This document shows, one piece after another, positions 1 to 8,660 of a stretch of DNA of 14,593 nucleotides (its first letter is position 1; each line of letters begins with the position of its first letter). The stretch lies in the NCBI GenBank assembly GCA_031548675.1, contig JAVBQU010000086.1, forward strand, positions 1 through 14,593, read 5' to 3'. This stretch comes from JAVBQU01 sp031548675 (GTDB lineage: Bacteria; Bacteroidota; Bacteroidia; Bacteroidales; P3). Under the pieces are notes generated by a model, which saw nothing but the letters and a program-made list of their open reading frames with translations, had not been told where the DNA came from and made no database searches. The position numbers and the translations under genes were made by a program.

Positions 1-113
1 TGAACATTAGAAGCCAGATGAGTTTGTTTTTCAAACAAAGTTCTAAATTCAGTGAAAAAATGGTATTGTTCCGGATTGCGCAGGTGGAAAAAATCAAGTC
101 TTTTATATTGCAT
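1..113 (-). CDS. DUF6261-like protein, N-terminal fragment (runs off the left edge)
   Basis: An ATG at 113-111 opens 37 codons that continue past the edge. An in-frame stop lies upstream at 140-138, so this is the first possible region for the start. The peptide begins MQYKRLDFFHLRN and continues with PEQYHFFTEFRTLFE. This resembles the N-terminus of the Bacteroidota family DUF6261, which I recall as a leucine/basic start followed by an LRN-E-hydrophobic-TEF block; that match is from memory. The function of the family is not known to me. A good promoter lies upstream (168-198), which supports a real gene. The 7-bp hairpin-like sequence at 23-39 lies inside this frame and is probably just codons. 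The family assignment is moderate because only 37 residues are visible. Confidence 0.6.
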   Translation of the reverse strand, partial: MQYKRLDFFHLRNPEQYHFFTEFRTLFEKQTHLASNV

Positions 114-167
114 ATAATTGATTTTTATATGATAATCTTAATAGAGAAAGCTAAGATAAAAACGGAG

Positions 168-198
168 CAAATGTAATTAACCTTTGCTAAATACACAA
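168..198 (-). promoter_or_regulatory. Bacteroidota-type promoter for the DUF6261-like gene
   Basis: Read on the minus strand, TACATTTG (175-168) matches the -7 consensus TAnnTTTG, and TTG (198-196) stands 20 bp upstream as the -33 element. Transcription would begin near 161, giving a leader of roughly 50 nt before the ATG at 113. The rest of the gap between this gene and queA (114-296) is AT-rich, and I see no clear terminator in it. Confidence 0.6.
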
Positions 199-296
199 TA
201 GGTTTTATGATTTTTTATTTCTTGATTTAAAAAATAAATATTTTAAGTTCAAAATGTAATAAGCATTTAATTTTTACGCTTTGTAACTTAATCCGA

Positions 297-1496
297 TTAT
301 CTCAAAAATAAACAAGCATCTCCATAACTCAAAAAACGGTAATCATGGATTAAAGCATGCTGGTAAATATCTTTCCATACATTGCCGATAAATGCAGAGA
401 TGAGTAAAAGCAGAGTGCTTTGCGGTTGGTGGAAATTTGTAAAAATACCTTTTGCTATATGGAATTCATAACCCGGACGTATCATAATCTGGGTTTCTCC
501 TAACAATATTTTTAGCCCGCGTTCCTGCATCTTACCTATAATACATTGTAAAGCTTCCTGTACGGAAAACATAGGTTTTTGGTAAATATCTTGGTACGCA
601 TCCCATTGAGCAATTTCCGTTATAAATTCATCTTTACCTGCCAATAGGTTTTTTACACCAATCCAGTATAACGATTCTAAAGTCCGCATAGAAGTTGTAC
701 CCACAGGTATAATGGTTTTATGCTGGTTTTGAATAAGCTTTTGTAACAAATCCCAATGTACTTCAATACGTTCGATATGCATATTATGGTCAGCAGTATC
801 TTCTGTGGTAACCGGTTTAAAAGTGCCGGCTCCCACATGCAGGGTAACAAAATCGGTTTCTATATGCTTTGCTTTTAATTCAGTAAGTAGCTTATCTGTA
901 AAATGCAAACCTGCAGTAGGGGCAGCTACAGAACCTTCGTGGCGGGCATAAATGGTTTGGTAGGTTATTTCATCTTGTTCTTCTGCATCGCGATGAAGAT
1001 AGGGAGGAAGCGGCATTTTGCCCAATATTTCGAAAATATCATAGATGCTTAATTGTGGTTCACTCCAACTAAATTCTACAATCCAAGTTTCATCTTCATT
1101 TTGTACACGCTCAACAGTAAGCGTAACCAGATTATCATGATAATAAAATGTAGTGCTTAATGTTCCGTTTTTCCACTTCTTGTTATTTCCGATAAAACAT
1201 TTCCATAATTTGGAGTTGTAATCTTCTTGTATGCCAACCGGTTCTAAACAAAAAATTTCGATAACGGCACCTGTAGTTTTCTCAAAAAATAGACGGGCTT
1301 TAATAACCTTTGTATTATTGAAAACTAAAAAACTATCATCGGGCAGAAAATCTATACAATTTTTAAAAATTGTATCCGTAATATTACCATCTTTATAAAC
1401 CAATAGTTTTGATTCATCACGTTCCTTTAATGGGTATTTGGCTATATTTTTATCCGGAAGGCTGTAATTAAAATCTTGAATTAAAATAGAATCCAT
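297..1496 (-). CDS. queA: S-adenosylmethionine:tRNA ribosyltransferase-isomerase
   Basis: QueA transfers and isomerises the ribosyl part of S-adenosylmethionine onto preQ1 in the wobble position of tRNAs with GUN anticodons, making epoxyqueuosine; it acts in the cytosol. Diagnostic blocks are all present: AAPTAGLHFT (191-200), LHVGAGTF (219-226), VGTTSMRTLES (265-275), TNFHQPQSTLLLLISAF (353-369) and YRFLSYGDACL (386-396). At 399 residues it is about 40 longer than the E. coli enzyme. The extra length sits mainly between VGTTSMRTLES and TNFHQP (about 276-330), and from memory this insertion is usual in Bacteroidota QueA. The ATG start is supported by a well-formed promoter upstream (1581-1612). 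It is divergent from the O-antigen ligase-like gene and appears to be transcribed alone. Confidence 0.96.
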   Translation of the reverse strand: MDSILIQDFNYSLPDKNIAKYPLKERDESKLLVYKDGNITDTIFKNCIDFLPDDSFLVFNNTKVIKARLFFEKTTGAVIEIFCLEPVGIQEDYNSKLWKCFIGNNKKWKNGTLSTTFYYHDNLVTLTVERVQNEDETWIVEFSWSEPQLSIYDIFEILGKMPLPPYLHRDAEEQDEITYQTIYARHEGSVAAPTAGLHFTDKLLTELKAKHIETDFVTLHVGAGTFKPVTTEDTADHNMHIERIEVHWDLLQKLIQNQHKTIIPVGTTSMRTLESLYWIGVKNLLAGKDEFITEIAQWDAYQDIYQKPMFSVQEALQCIIGKMQERGLKILLGETQIMIRPGYEFHIAKGIFTNFHQPQSTLLLLISAFIGNVWKDIYQHALIHDYRFLSYGDACLFLR

Positions 1497-1580
1497 GTGT
1501 AAGTATTGTGGAATAACATAATTATAATCTATTGATAATAATATGGTTGATTAAATACTGATTATTGCTTTTTGAAAATT

Positions 1581-1612
1581 CAAATCTACACTATTTCCAT
1601 GTCGTAAACAAA
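1581..1612 (-). promoter_or_regulatory. Promoter of queA
   Basis: On the minus strand TAGATTTG (1588-1581) matches TAnnTTTG fully, and TTTG (1612-1609) lies 20 bp upstream, the expected spacing for the Bacteroidota primary sigma factor. Transcription would start near 1574, leaving a leader of about 75-80 nt before the queA ATG. This is the best-formed promoter in the window. Confidence 0.7.
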
Positions 1613-1670
1613 AAAAATTATTCAAGTTGTATAATGCAGATAGTTAGTAAATTCAACAATTAATAACAAA

Positions 1671-1697
1671 TTGAAAACTGCAATTTTGTTATCTTTG
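1671..1697 (+). promoter_or_regulatory. Promoter of the O-antigen ligase-like gene
   Basis: TATCTTTG at 1690-1697 fits TAnnTTTG. The nearest -33 candidate is TTG at 1671-1673, 16 bp upstream, slightly closer than usual. A start about 7 nt downstream of the -7 element leaves a leader of only about 10-15 nt before the ATG at 1716, so the mRNA would be almost leaderless. Confidence 0.55.
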
Positions 1698-1715
1698 CAT
1701 CTATAATCCGGTTTT

Positions 1716-4112
1716 ATGTTTGCAAAAATCAAATCATACTTTATTAGCGAATGGCAGGTAAACGATCCGCTTATGTGGATATTGTTTATTCTGTTCGGCA
1801 TTCAATTTTTACCCGGATTTGGAGCTTTCGATGTTGTATCTTTCCGCTGGTATGCTTTAGCATTGGTCAATTTTGGCGGTTTTATATTTTTATTGTTGAA
1901 TATAAAAAAACTACATCCGATATGGTGTGGGGCTATATGGAACAATAAAGTAAATGTCAGTTATGCCCTGTTTTTGATAGCCGGAATAATTTCTATCATA
2001 CAAGCACATAATAAAATAGAAAGTCTTCATGTACTTACGCATTTACTAATAACTTTTCTTACTTTTCTTAATTTCGCACTCATATTACAAGCCCGTTTAC
2101 GCTTGTTTGATGTTGTAGTTAAAATAACACATTTATTTTTGTTTGCCAATCTCTGCACTTTGTTTATAGGTTATTTCTATTTAGATTTTATATCGCAGGG
2201 CTTGAGTGGATGTATGGCTTTGAGCGGAGGCTATGGTAATAAGAATATTTTTGCGGCAGCCATAGTTATAAAACTACCTTTGGTTTTATATTCTATGTAC
2301 ATGTATAAAAAGTTTTGGAAGATTTTTTCAGGAATCTTATTATTTGGTGCTATTGTAGGGCTTTTTATACTTACTGCGCGGGCAACTTTTCTAAGTTCAT
2401 TTATTATAGCCCTAATGGTTATCGTTTTCTGCATTGCTTTAATAATTCAAAAACAGCGGATCAAATACCATTTAGCATTTATAGGCTCCCTGCTTATAAT
2501 ATTGGGTTCAGGGTTTTATACAGCCAAAGAGCTTTTAAATTATTCTATCAAGTTAAGTAAAACAGGTAACAGTTTGGCTGTTACAGAGCGTATAAAAAGT
2601 ATCAATGCAAGTTCGGCTTCGGCTCAGGTGCGTTTATTTTATTGGGAGAATGCCATTCAGGTTGCTAAACAGCATTTCCCTTATGGTTGCGGCTTGGGGA
2701 ATAATAAAATAGAAAGTTTAAAAGTAGAAAATAAAAAGCTTACCGATTTTGTTATAAGCAAACATACACATAATGATTTCCTTGAATTATTTTCAGAAAT
2801 AGGCGTAGGCGTTGTTTTTTACATTTTAATTTTTGTATTTGCTTTTTGGAATTTTATCTCTGTATTAAGAAGCCGGCGGAGTATGCGTACCCGTTTTGTG
2901 AGTTTGATAGCAATTGCAGGATTAATAACTTACGCCATTGATGCTTTATTGAATTTTCCTTTAGAGAGAACCAGTATTCAAATCTATTTTGCATTTTTTC
3001 TGGCACTCAATTTGGTAATGTATTTAGGATTGCCGACAAAACGTATCATGGATAAACGCAAAATCAAGATTTTATTAAGTATTATTATAGTTATTACGGC
3101 AGCTACTTTATCTATAGCTTATCTGGCTTATAAATCTTCAAAATTACAATTTCAAACTTACTTCGATCAGCAGAGAAACCGCTACCAGTATTCTTATGAT
3201 AAAGTAAAGAATGATTTTCCGTTTATTCCTTCAATAAGTGAGATTTGCGTTCCCATAAGCGTAATGAAAAGCGATTATTTGATTCATGAAGGAAAATATG
3301 AAGAAGCTATTAATCTGTTGCTAAGCGATTCATCATCAAATCCATATATTGTATTGAGGGAAATGAAGCTGAAAGATGCCTACATGAAAAAAGGCGATAC
3401 CCTTTCTGCTATTTTATATGCTCAAAAGGCAGTGGATTTAAGACCGAATTATTATCCGAATAACAAGGAACTTGCCCGATTATATTGTGGTATAAATGCC
3501 ATAGATTCTGCTGAAAATGTAATCAATGAATATATGGGTTCTAATCCCAAAAATCCACAGGCATGGATTGATAAAGCCAATATAATATATGACTATGCTA
3601 AAAATTATAAGGAAAGTATTTCTCTTTTAGATACCGCTATTGAGCTAATGCCTAAGCAGAAAGTACTATATGCGGAGAAAATTACTTTAGCTAAAGAGTT
3701 TAAAGCATTGAATGATGTAATATATTTTGGAAAAGAGTATATTGATTCATTTCCTAAAGAAGCACTCGGCTATACAGAAATAGGAGAGTATTACCAAACT
3801 CAGAAGAACTATAAAAAAGCAGCTGCAATGTATAAGCAAGCACTCGAATGTGATTCATTGCACTATAAAGCATTATTGGGTTTAGCCCGTATAAGCATGG
3901 TGAAAAACAAGTATAGTGAAATAGTAAATTTTGTACGACCCTGCTTAACAGCAAAAAATAAAGAAATCAAAGCAGAAGCCTATTATTTACAAGGGTATAG
4001 CAGTTACCATTTGAGAAAGAAAACGGAAGCTTGTGAATCACTGAAAGAAAGCATGGCTTTGGGTTCTAAAGAAGCAGAAAAACTTTCGAAACAAATCTGC
4101 AAAGAAAAGTAA
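1716..4112 (+). CDS. O-antigen ligase/polymerase-family membrane protein with C-terminal TPR domain
   Basis: The 798-residue protein has about ten hydrophobic segments between residues 20 and 440, another at 450-472, and then a long soluble C-terminal part. The membrane half carries the Wzy_C/O-antigen ligase pattern: GYGNKN (172-177), RLFYWENAI (306-314), GLGNN (326-330) and KHTHNDFLELFSEIG (349-363), in which HND-x-L-EL-x-x-EIG is the usual periplasmic-loop motif. Residues from about 515 to 790 look like a run of TPR helical pairs, for example around YEEAINLLL, YKESISLLDTAIELMP and YKKAAAMYKQALECD. Family members transfer or polymerise lipid-linked glycans on the periplasmic side of the inner membrane. 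Sequence alone does not separate a WaaL-like ligase, a Wzy polymerase and a PglL-like protein O-glycosyltransferase. No other glycan genes lie beside it. It converges on recF with 24 bp between stops. Confidence 0.85.
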   Translation: MFAKIKSYFISEWQVNDPLMWILFILFGIQFLPGFGAFDVVSFRWYALALVNFGGFIFLLLNIKKLHPIWCGAIWNNKVNVSYALFLIAGIISIIQAHNKIESLHVLTHLLITFLTFLNFALILQARLRLFDVVVKITHLFLFANLCTLFIGYFYLDFISQGLSGCMALSGGYGNKNIFAAAIVIKLPLVLYSMYMYKKFWKIFSGILLFGAIVGLFILTARATFLSSFIIALMVIVFCIALIIQKQRIKYHLAFIGSLLIILGSGFYTAKELLNYSIKLSKTGNSLAVTERIKSINASSASAQVRLFYWENAIQVAKQHFPYGCGLGNNKIESLKVENKKLTDFVISKHTHNDFLELFSEIGVGVVFYILIFVFAFWNFISVLRSRRSMRTRFVSLIAIAGLITYAIDALLNFPLERTSIQIYFAFFLALNLVMYLGLPTKRIMDKRKIKILLSIIIVITAATLSIAYLAYKSSKLQFQTYFDQQRNRYQYSYDKVKNDFPFIPSISEICVPISVMKSDYLIHEGKYEEAINLLLSDSSSNPYIVLREMKLKDAYMKKGDTLSAILYAQKAVDLRPNYYPNNKELARLYCGINAIDSAENVINEYMGSNPKNPQAWIDKANIIYDYAKNYKESISLLDTAIELMPKQKVLYAEKITLAKEFKALNDVIYFGKEYIDSFPKEALGYTEIGEYYQTQKNYKKAAAMYKQALECDSLHYKALLGLARISMVKNKYSEIVNFVRPCLTAKNKEIKAEAYYLQGYSSYHLRKKTEACESLKESMALGSKEAEKLSKQICKEK

Positions 4113-4136
4113 AAGCAGGGATTATGAAGCTCGTTA

Positions 4137-5243
4137 TTAATTCACCACTCCTTCATCTGAGATACTGAAAATTAAATGTTCAATCGTATTTTTATCGAAG
4201 ATAGATTTGATTCTATCAAATTGGGTATCGGTAATAAATACCTGTCCGAAATGTTCGCTTCCCACTAATTCTATTAGTTTATCTACACGTTTATTATCCA
4301 ATTTATCGAAAATATCATCCAGCAGTAAGATGGGATTCTGTCCTTTGATTTTACTTAGGTAATCAAATTGGGCTAATTTCATGGCTATAACAAAAGATTT
4401 TTGCTGACCTTGCGAGCCAAATTTTTTAACAGGATAATTATTGATTTTCATATCTAAATCATCCTTATGTACCCCGACTGTGGTGTATTGCAGAATCATA
4501 TCTTTTTGCAGAGATTCCTGCAATAAAGTCATAAAATCATGATTTTCGAGCTTTGAGCTATATTCTATGCTTACATTTTCGCGATGCTCGGAAATAAAGT
4601 CAAAATAATGTTGAAAAATAGGAAAAAACGCATCTAAAAATGCTTTGCGGTGTGTGTAAATCTCATTTCCTAATTGAACTAACTGCACATCCCATATTTC
4701 CAAATTATCGCGGTCGAAAGTCTGGCTGTCTCTGAAATATTTCAACAAACGGTTGCGTTGTTCCAAAGCCCTGTTATAGCTGATTAATAGATTGAGATAT
4801 AGCTTATCTGATTGGGATATGACATTATCTATAAATTTCCTGCGGCTTTCGCTGCCTTCGTTAATCAAATCCTGATCGTAGGGAGAAATCATAACCAAAG
4901 GAAATAAACCTATATGGTCAGCTAAACGTTCGTATGGTTTTTTATTGAGTTTAAATACTTTTTTAGTATTTCGTTTTTGAATACATGAAACTATTTCCTG
5001 ATTGGTTTGATCATTTTCTGTATAGGTTCCATGTATGGCAAAAAAATCTTCGCCATGTCTTATATTTTGTAAATCGGAAAGGTTGAAATAACTTTTACAA
5101 AACGACAGATAATAAATAGCATCCAGAATATTAGTTTTTCCTACTCCATTATTTCCTACAAAGCAATTGATATTAGGACAAAACTCCAATTCAGCCTCTG
5201 TATAATTTTTAAAATTGGTAAGAGTTAATTTTTTAAGGAACAT
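4137..5243 (-). CDS. recF: DNA replication and repair protein RecF
   Basis: RecF is an SMC-like ATPase that binds gapped DNA and, with RecO and RecR, helps load RecA at stalled forks. At 368 residues it has the family length. The N-terminus LKKLTLTNFKNY is typical. Walker A is GNNGVGKT (30-37), the ABC-type signature is GSQGQQKS (276-283), and Walker B is ILLLDDIFDKLD (305-316), followed by a D-loop-like segment. ATG at 5243 is preceded by a likely promoter (5280-5287). It is not beside dnaA/dnaN as in many bacteria. It follows the L,D-transpeptidase gene by 73 bp on the same strand but probably has its own transcript. Confidence 0.95.
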   Translation of the reverse strand: MFLKKLTLTNFKNYTEAELEFCPNINCFVGNNGVGKTNILDAIYYLSFCKSYFNLSDLQNIRHGEDFFAIHGTYTENDQTNQEIVSCIQKRNTKKVFKLNKKPYERLADHIGLFPLVMISPYDQDLINEGSESRRKFIDNVISQSDKLYLNLLISYNRALEQRNRLLKYFRDSQTFDRDNLEIWDVQLVQLGNEIYTHRKAFLDAFFPIFQHYFDFISEHRENVSIEYSSKLENHDFMTLLQESLQKDMILQYTTVGVHKDDLDMKINNYPVKKFGSQGQQKSFVIAMKLAQFDYLSKIKGQNPILLLDDIFDKLDNKRVDKLIELVGSEHFGQVFITDTQFDRIKSIFDKNTIEHLIFSISDEGVVN

Positions 5244-5279
5244 GTTATCGTTCTAAGATTTATGGTAAAAAGACAGATA

Positions 5280-5287
5280 CAAATGTA
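5280..5287 (-). promoter_or_regulatory. -7 promoter element before recF
   Basis: On the minus strand TACATTTG (5287-5280) fits TAnnTTTG. No -33 TTG is seen at the ideal distance; the nearest (5301-5299) is only 11 bp away. Transcription from here would give a leader of about 30 nt to the recF ATG. Confidence 0.45.
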
Positions 5288-5316
5288 AGTATATTTTTCA
5301 ATATATTTTCTCCTTT

Positions 5317-5928
5317 TTACTCATAATATATCCACAATAGAACCGGTTTTTGGGTATTTTGCAAAAGGGTATCTAATGTCCGCATCATATCGTTGCTTAC
5401 TACCGGACAGCCTGCACTAAAGCCCATAGGCAGATGTAAGGGGTAAATTTCTAGTTCAGGTACAGGGTCAAATGAGTGTAATACTACAGTTCGTTTAAAA
5501 GCATTGCTGTTGGTAGTTTCTAAACCGTGAAGTTTATAATGAATATGAATGCCATATTTGCTATAAGAACGAATACCGATTTTATATTTGCCAAGTGAAG
5601 TGCAATTACTGCCGACCGTATTGCTAAACACCGGATTGCTTCCGGTATTTTCACCTCCGAATCCATGACAGCAAAGTCCTGAATTTCTGATAGATTTTTT
5701 ACCAAAGTCCCAAACAAACATACGGTTTTTGCCCGAATGAATTTTCATATCAATCAAAATACAAAATGTAGTATCGAAATCATGTTTTTTGCAATAAGCC
5801 TTAGCTTCGTCGGCTTTGGTTTTTAGGCGGGGAATATCGGTTTGTGCATGGCATGTACGCAAAACGCATACAACCAACACCAAAATAGCTAGGGCAATAC
5901 CAGTATAGAGAAGTACTTTTTTTATCAT
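5317..5928 (-). CDS. Murein L,D-transpeptidase catalytic-domain (YkuD_2-type) protein
   Basis: A 203-residue envelope protein. Residues 5-23 form a hydrophobic helix that could be a signal anchor or a signal peptide. The catalytic region carries SLGKYKIG (111-118), HIHYKLHGLE (128-137), a histidine at 151 (VLHSFD) and FSAGCPV (170-176), in which Cys174 would be the nucleophile in the S-x-GC motif of L,D-transpeptidases. Such enzymes form or edit 3-3 cross-links in peptidoglycan, or attach proteins to it, in the periplasm. The CCHGFGG block (86-92) and the SAGCP motif point to the murein L,D-transpeptidase catalytic-domain family PF13645 rather than classical YkuD. The exact reaction is not known. 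A weak -7-like TAACTTTA (5985-5978, one mismatch) lies upstream, so it may be separate from the GH97 transcript, 151 bp away. Confidence 0.85.
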   Translation of the reverse strand: MIKKVLLYTGIALAILVLVVCVLRTCHAQTDIPRLKTKADEAKAYCKKHDFDTTFCILIDMKIHSGKNRMFVWDFGKKSIRNSGLCCHGFGGENTGSNPVFSNTVGSNCTSLGKYKIGIRSYSKYGIHIHYKLHGLETTNSNAFKRTVVLHSFDPVPELEIYPLHLPMGFSAGCPVVSNDMMRTLDTLLQNTQKPVLLWIYYE

Positions 5929-6079
5929 TTAGTTGAAACTTTATTCTATTAAATTTATTGTGTCATTAAAAACTTTTTAAAGTTATCATCTAAATAACGA
6001 CTATTAAAATATTGGGTGAAAACAACAAACATTGAAACCCTAGAGTATTTAAAATTACATGGAAATTTCTATACTTCTT

Positions 6080-8104
6080 TTACTTTTTATTTTCCTTACT
6101 TTTCACAAACCGGATTGCCGTTCCTCCTCCGGCTGCTAATTTTAGGGTTAGATTATCGCGATTGGTTACCAAAGCTTTATCAATGGCATAAGCTGTTGGG
6201 TTGGTTAGCCAATCTGCATTATCTGCATCGCGGTATATTTGGGCTTGATAGGTTGTATTAGGCTCTAAAAAAGAAAGCGGAATCGATACATTGCGGGCTG
6301 TTTCATTGGTAATGCTTCCCAAAAACCATTCATTTCCTGATTTTCTTGCAATCGTAAGAAATTCTCCTATTTCAGCGTTTAATACCATACTTGTATCAAA
6401 ATCTATATTCAAATCTTCGGCAAAGCGGAAAGCCGGATGGTTTTTGTAGTTTTCCGGTAAATCGCTTAGCATCTGCATAGGGGAATAAAGCACTACTAAT
6501 AATGCCAACTGATGGCAGAGTGTGCTATGTACCCGTGTTTTCGATAGCATTTCCGGTTCGCAATTCCATGCTGTGCGTTTATTTTTGCTATTTTGATACA
6601 GAATATCGAAAATTCCCGGTGTATAATCTACCGGACCTGCTAAGCCTCTTACAAAAGGAATCATAACCGTATGCGAAGGCGTATTGCCTGTACTCCAAGC
6701 TTCCCATTCCATGCCTTTAACACCTTCTCCTGTCATTAAATTAGGATAAGTCCGGCAAATCCCTGTTGGTTTAATGGGTTCATGCACATCCAGCATTAAA
6801 CCATATTGTGCCGCTTTTTCTACTACCCGTTGATAGTGTTCCACTGTAGGCTGGCTGTGGTGGTATTCCCCTGTAGAAATACTGCCTGCATAACCTGTTT
6901 TCAAGGCTTTAATACCGAGTGTTTTGCATAAGGCAAAAGCAGTATCCATCTCTTGCTCATAAGTTGTAATATCTCCCCCTGTTTCGTGATGCATAATCAG
7001 TTCTACGCCTTTTTTTTGGGCATATTGGGCTATAGCTTTCAGGTCGTAATCAGGATAGGGCGTTACAAAATCAAAGGCTTTGGCTTTTCCCCAATTTTCC
7101 CAGCCGGTGTTCCAGCCTTCTACCACCACGCCTTGTATATGATGTGCTTTGGCAAAATCGATGAGGGCTAGAGTATTTTTTGTAGTAGCTCCATGCCTGC
7201 TTCCGGCAGCCCATGTTTGAGTCCCTAAATGCATTCCCCACCATATTCCCATGTATTTCATCGGTTTTATCCACGATGTATCTTTTATTTTGCAAGGTTC
7301 GTTTAAATTTAAAAGCAGATTTGATTCTAATAATTCTTTAGCATCCTGAGCAATTACCAACATACGCCAAGGTGTAGATGCAGGAGTTTTGAGCTTCACT
7401 TTCGTTCCGTTTTTCTTAGGAACTAATGATGTTTGTAATGCGTTTCCTATGTTTTTAAGATGCATATCAGCATAATTATATAAAGCAGCTTCATGTATAG
7501 CCAAATGAATAGAATCTTTTCTCCGCATAGTTAAGGGCGTAGAAGCAAGGCTCACTTCCTGTAAAGACATTTGATTAAAAACTTTCTCATAGTTAGCATA
7601 ATAATCGGCTATAGTCCAGAAAGCTTGAGGATTTTCAGTAATGCAAAATTGGGTTTGTTCGTCTGTGATAATAACCGAATCTAAAAGTGCCTGCTGGGAA
7701 AAGATGTAACGAAAAGCTATTCCATCATCAAATACACGGAATTCGATATTTAATTGATAGCCTGATTTGTTTTCGAGTGCAACCATCATTCCTTCATGAT
7801 GGTTTTTTACGGTTTTACACGCTCCCCAAGGCTGATACCATGTTTCATTTTGGGTGTAGTATCTTACTGTTTTAAATTCGAAACCGGAATTTAAAGGAAT
7901 GCTATCTTTAAGCAGGAATCCTAAACGGGAGGGGTTTACAATTTCTTTTTCCAATTTAAAAACGGAATAATGCGCAGTACCGGATTCATCAAGAAAAAAC
8001 TCTACTTTAATTGTTTTATCAGGCGAGGAAACCGTAAAGAGCTTATAAGGTGAAAAACTCATAAGGAAAGGAACAAGAGTAAAAAGAATATATTTGTATT
8101 TCAT
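6080..8104 (-). CDS. Glycoside hydrolase family 97 protein (SusB-like alpha-glucosidase type)
   Basis: GH97 enzymes hydrolyse alpha-glucosides or alpha-galactosides, usually in the periplasm. The 674-residue protein has an N-terminal hydrophobic signal region (about 1-19), an N-terminal beta-sandwich beginning at SSPDKTIKVEF (26-36), a (beta/alpha)8 barrel starting near PMKYMGIWWG (281-290) and a C-terminal beta domain from about 580. Family blocks include VVVEGWNTGWENWG (326-339), DFVTPYPDYD (345-354), HHETGG (372-377), HEPIKPTGICRTYPNL (441-456), PVDYTPGIFD (491-500) and SPMQMLSDLPENY (541-553). The Gly in KTGY (402-405), where retaining GH97 members carry the Asp nucleophile, together with the Glu of HEP, suggests the inverting SusB-like alpha-glucosidase subgroup. 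The residue mapping is from memory. It lies 12 bp after shikimate kinase and is probably cotranscribed with it. No susC/susD genes are nearby. Confidence 0.93.
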   Translation of the reverse strand: MKYKYILFTLVPFLMSFSPYKLFTVSSPDKTIKVEFFLDESGTAHYSVFKLEKEIVNPSRLGFLLKDSIPLNSGFEFKTVRYYTQNETWYQPWGACKTVKNHHEGMMVALENKSGYQLNIEFRVFDDGIAFRYIFSQQALLDSVIITDEQTQFCITENPQAFWTIADYYANYEKVFNQMSLQEVSLASTPLTMRRKDSIHLAIHEAALYNYADMHLKNIGNALQTSLVPKKNGTKVKLKTPASTPWRMLVIAQDAKELLESNLLLNLNEPCKIKDTSWIKPMKYMGIWWGMHLGTQTWAAGSRHGATTKNTLALIDFAKAHHIQGVVVEGWNTGWENWGKAKAFDFVTPYPDYDLKAIAQYAQKKGVELIMHHETGGDITTYEQEMDTAFALCKTLGIKALKTGYAGSISTGEYHHSQPTVEHYQRVVEKAAQYGLMLDVHEPIKPTGICRTYPNLMTGEGVKGMEWEAWSTGNTPSHTVMIPFVRGLAGPVDYTPGIFDILYQNSKNKRTAWNCEPEMLSKTRVHSTLCHQLALLVVLYSPMQMLSDLPENYKNHPAFRFAEDLNIDFDTSMVLNAEIGEFLTIARKSGNEWFLGSITNETARNVSIPLSFLEPNTTYQAQIYRDADNADWLTNPTAYAIDKALVTNRDNLTLKLAAGGGTAIRFVKSKENKK

Positions 8105-8116
8105 ATATTTCCGGTT

Positions 8117-8632
8117 TTATTTTTCTGCATTTAAAGCCTGAATCAATGGTATAATTTCATGCATGGGCATGCTATTGGGGTCTATATGTAATTGTGCCTG
8201 GTTATAGTATACTTGTCTTTCTGCTAGGTGTTGTTTTACAAAATTAAAAAGCTCATCTTGTTTTTTTCCGGCAAGTAAGGGACGAATCAATTTTGTGGTA
8301 TGCAAACGGCTAACTATAATATTGATAGGAGTGGTAAGATAGATACAGATACCCTGCTTGAGCATAAAATCCATATTATCGAAAAAACAGGGTGTGCCTC
8401 CGCCTGCAGCTATTACTGTATCTTCCATATATGCTGTTTGATGCAGTATCTCTTTTTCTATTAACCGAAAAGTGTTTTCATCATGTTTTTTAAAAAAAGC
8501 ATCGATGGATAATTGGGTTTTATTTTCAAATAACTCATCCATATCGCAGCAATTAAACCCCAATTCTTGAGCCAATTGCCGGGCAAAATAAGATTTACCG
8601 CTTCCCATATAGCCGATAATATAAATACGCAT
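8117..8632 (-). CDS. aroK: Shikimate kinase
   Basis: Phosphorylates shikimate to shikimate 3-phosphate with ATP, the fifth step of aromatic amino acid synthesis, in the cytosol. The protein is 171 residues, the family length. Visible are the P-loop GYMGSGKS (7-14), the shikimate-binding DMD (30-32) and Arg56 (FRLIEKE), the GGG motif (AAGGGTP, 75-81), the lid arginine in RPLL (117-120) and the nucleotide-binding ERQVYY region (138-143), where the more usual proline after Arg-x is not present. The ATG is preceded by a leader with a hairpin (8661-8690) and a -7 element (8706-8713). It is first in a probable two-gene transcript with GH97. Confidence 0.95.
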   Translation of the reverse strand: MRIYIIGYMGSGKSYFARQLAQELGFNCCDMDELFENKTQLSIDAFFKKHDENTFRLIEKEILHQTAYMEDTVIAAGGGTPCFFDNMDFMLKQGICIYLTTPINIIVSRLHTTKLIRPLLAGKKQDELFNFVKQHLAERQVYYNQAQLHIDPNSMPMHEIIPLIQALNAEK

Positions 8633-8660
8633 AACTTTCTGATGATATTAAATGTGATTT

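Noticed and set aside
23..39. Perfect 7-bp hairpin TTTGTTT/AAACAAA with a 3-nt loop.
   Set aside because: It lies inside the DUF6261-like reading frame and is explained by its Leu-Phe-Glu-Lys-Gln codons; there is no terminator context.
5971..5984. Near-palindrome AACTTT-TT-AAAGTT in the GH97/L,D-transpeptidase gap, as a terminator for GH97.
   Set aside because: The stem is wholly weak (AT-rich, loop too small) and has no U-run, so it is not a credible intrinsic terminator.
6016..6261. An 81-codon plus-strand open frame overlapping the end of GH97.
   Set aside because: Most of it is antisense to the conserved C-terminal domain of GH97, and there is no independent evidence of a gene.
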